A stretch of DNA of 5,670 bases, taken from JAGAJR01 sp048463395. Lineage in GTDB: Bacteria; Pseudomonadota; Alphaproteobacteria; RF32; CAG-239. The notes below the pieces were generated by a model that was not told where the DNA came from, ran no database searches, and saw nothing but the letters and a program-made list of their open reading frames with translations. The DNA lies in assembly GCA_048463395.1 (NCBI GenBank), contig DBFWPL010000001.1, positions 1 through 5,670 on the forward strand. Reading direction: 5' to 3'. Of the stretch, positions 4,573 through 5,670 are shown in pieces (positions within the stretch are counted from its first letter, which is position 1; every line of letters begins with the position of its first letter). The position numbers and the translations under genes are program-made.

Positions 4573-5385
4573 ATGAAAAACAGAGAATTAATATTAAAAA
4601 AACTAGATATTACGAATTTGAAAAGTCTGATTGATTTGCAGGATAAAATTATTGCCGGTTTCAAACCCGATGAACAGCATTTTATTCTGCATCGGACAGC
4701 CAATGACTTTCTGAAGGCTTTGGAAAGCGATTCCACTTATGTTTTCGGCCTTTTCGACGGAGAACGTCTGGTTTCGCAATCTATCCTTTCCCTTCCTAAA
4801 GACGGAGAAGAGCGGGAACTTTCTGAATTTGCCGGTGAGTTTAAAAATTCGGAACTGGCTATTTACAAAGCTGTGTTAGTTGATCCAGAATATCGGGGAA
4901 ACGGTTTGATGAAGAGAATGCTTCGCATTCGTGAAGATACCGCCATTATGAACGGCAGGCACACTGCCATTACCCAAATTGCGGCAGACAATCCGGCCAG
5001 CTGGGTCAATGCCATTCAGTACGGTATGCAGATTACCAAAGTCGGCTATGATCCGGAAGATAATGCCGAAGTTATTTATCTGCAAAAACGGCTCGACGGT
5101 AAAATCGACCCACGCTTAAACATGGATAAAAGTTTCAGTATGTCTTTGGGCAAAGACGTACATCGTCAAGTTCCAATCTTATTTAATAAAATGTTGGAGC
5201 TTTCCAAAAGAGGAATGGTCGGGACGGCTTGGAACCCGGAAACAAATTCTATTATCTGGAACCCAAGAGAAAATGAAGGCTTCCGCTTGGAAGAAAGTTT
5301 GTCTTATGAAACCGCTGAACGTCCCAATAAAAAAATTCTAAAATCGGTTAATATATTACAGTCTACTGTCGGTATTTCCAAATAA
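4573..5385 (+). CDS. GNAT-family N-acetyltransferase with C-terminal extension
   Basis: This is a 270-residue cytosolic protein. Residues 1-174 look like a GNAT fold. Motif A is visible at about 98-118: beta strand YKAVLVDP, then YRGNGLMKRML, which contains the R-G-N-G acetyl-CoA pyrophosphate loop. Motif B follows (NPASWVNAIQYGMQ, then KVGYDPED), with the typical late-strand ending EVIYLQKRL. Residues 175-270 form an extension of about 95 residues with no domain I recognise (KDVHRQVPILFNKMLELSKRG, then two WNP repeats at 220-222 and 229-231). The acceptor substrate is unknown. The ATG at 4573 has CGGAG six bases upstream. The gene lies just behind a terminator, so expression is probably attenuated. 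It is not visibly linked in function to dapE, although they share a promoter region. Confidence 0.82.
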   Translation: MKNRELILKKLDITNLKSLIDLQDKIIAGFKPDEQHFILHRTANDFLKALESDSTYVFGLFDGERLVSQSILSLPKDGEERELSEFAGEFKNSELAIYKAVLVDPEYRGNGLMKRMLRIREDTAIMNGRHTAITQIAADNPASWVNAIQYGMQITKVGYDPEDNAEVIYLQKRLDGKIDPRLNMDKSFSMSLGKDVHRQVPILFNKMLELSKRGMVGTAWNPETNSIIWNPRENEGFRLEESLSYETAERPNKKILKSVNILQSTVGISK

Positions 5386-5392
5386 TCTTATA

Positions 5393-5418
5393 ACAAAGCC
5401 CGCTTTTGCGGGCTTTGT
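5393..5418. terminator. Strong hairpin, probable terminator of the GNAT gene
   Basis: A perfect 11-bp stem, ACAAAGCCCGC (5393-5403) and GCGGGCTTTGT (5408-5418), encloses TTTT and begins 8 nt after the GNAT stop. The descending arm supplies a short U-rich end (CTTTGT), but the tail GGTCAGC is not a U-tract. Reading leftward, it would end the HTH copy B transcript. Confidence 0.75.
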
Positions 5419-5490
5419 GGTCAGCAACCACCAGCATTAATTGCTGTTTTGGTTATATGCCATAACTCCCCGTTGGTATCTGAGCACCAA
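5417..5490. repeat. Cluster of consecutive small inverted repeats
   Basis: Four short hairpins follow the terminator almost end to end: GTGGT/ACCAC (5417-5421, 5427-5431), CAGCA/TGCTG (5432-5436, 5442-5446), GTTAT/ATAAC (5452-5456, 5462-5466) and TTGGT/ACCAA (5473-5477, 5486-5490). AACCA/TGGTT (5426-5430, 5450-5454) offers an alternative outer stem. Each arm is only 5 bp, so single ones could be chance, but the density is notable. The right part coincides with the dispersed repeat. Confidence 0.45.
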
Positions 5491-5505
5491 TGGAGAATAA
5501 GTGCC
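5458..5505 (+). repeat. Dispersed intergenic repeat, copy 2
   Basis: This aligns gap-free with 6-53 (32 of 48 positions identical, concentrated at both ends). It lies in the same orientation as copy 1, between the GNAT gene and the stop codon of HTH copy B at 5510. In the frame matching copy 1 it reads CHNSPLVS, then four variable residues, then RISA and a TAA stop at 5506-5508; copy 1 reads CHNTLLVS, four residues, KVSA. Confidence 0.6.
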
Positions 5506-5509
5506 TAAT

Positions 5510-5670
5510 TTAGTCAGTCAAATCGACTTTGATATTTTTCTTATAAAACTCCAGTAGTTTTTTGACATATGAAGGCGGAACAGATCTTCCGAGTTCTATC
5601 CGGTCAAGCACTTTTTGGGGAATCTCCGCCCGTTTCTCCAGAGAACTGAGACGAAGTCCCTTTTTTCGTC
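5510..5670 (-). CDS. Small XRE-like HTH protein (copy B), 5' end outside window
   Basis: The last 52 codons and the TAA stop (5512-5510) of a minus-strand gene are visible. The protein reads RKKGLRLSSLEKR, then a segment ending in LDRIELGRS, then VKKLLEFYKKNIK and VDLTD. It aligns without gaps to residues 24-75 of the HTH protein at 291-518, with 25 of 52 residues identical. DRIELG and FYKKNIK are fully conserved, and at DNA level the stretch coding FYKKNIK is identical. The N-terminal part and start codon lie beyond the right edge. The role is presumably DNA binding, with target unknown. The gene converges on the GNAT gene, and the region between them holds the repeat and hairpin cluster. 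Confidence 0.85.
   Translation of the reverse strand, partial: RKKGLRLSSLEKRAEIPQKVLDRIELGRSVPPSYVKKLLEFYKKNIKVDLTD

Noticed and set aside
1..5505. Composite transposon bounded by the two repeat copies
   Set aside because: The copies are in direct orientation, only partly similar, carry no transposase, show no target duplication, and enclose housekeeping genes such as dapE.

Overview
The window looks like a chromosomal stretch of a moderately AT-rich alphaproteobacterium, possibly a gut-type lineage. Two housekeeping genes point that way: a HAD-superfamily pyrimidine 5'-nucleotidase-like gene and dapE. From memory, these two often lie close together (usually with dapD) in Alphaproteobacteria. 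Here dapD is not in view and two exported-protein genes sit between them. The lineage is inference from gene content and composition; there is no rRNA to confirm it.

Layout, left to right. At 1-65 is the right part of a short dispersed repeat. At about 100-264 is a probable structured RNA or 5' leader with its own promoter and a strong intrinsic terminator. At 291-518 (+) is a small XRE-like helix-turn-helix protein, followed by a bidirectional terminator (533-560). At 596-946 (-) is a small exported acidic Ala/Pro-rich protein. Divergent from it, at 1111-1809 (+), is the HAD phosphatase, with a clear promoter. Its 3' end overlaps by 20 bp an opposing gene at 1790-2524 (-), an exported protein with an HEXXH zinc-protease-like motif. 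Across a 46-bp divergent spacer lies an exported Pro/Glu-rich protein (2571-3176, +). Its stop codon interlocks with that of dapE (3173-4309, -) in a shared CTAG. At 4339-4389 two back-to-back promoters with overlapping -35 boxes drive dapE leftward and a roughly 160-nt leader rightward. That leader encodes a 21-residue Arg-rich peptide and ends in an intrinsic terminator just before a GNAT acetyltransferase gene (4573-5385, +). Right of it is a hairpin-dense intergenic element carrying the second copy of the repeat. The window closes with a truncated paralogue of the first HTH gene (5510-5670, -).

No known defence system, mobile-element enzyme, CRISPR array, tRNA or rRNA is visible. The signals most worth a second look are: (1) the repeat found at both window ends near two HTH paralogues, with differences that fit a short shared reading frame; (2) the promoter-leader-terminator arrangement used twice, before the HTH gene and before the GNAT gene, the second with an Arg-rich leader peptide; and (3) three small exported proteins of unrecognised function, one with an HEXXH motif.
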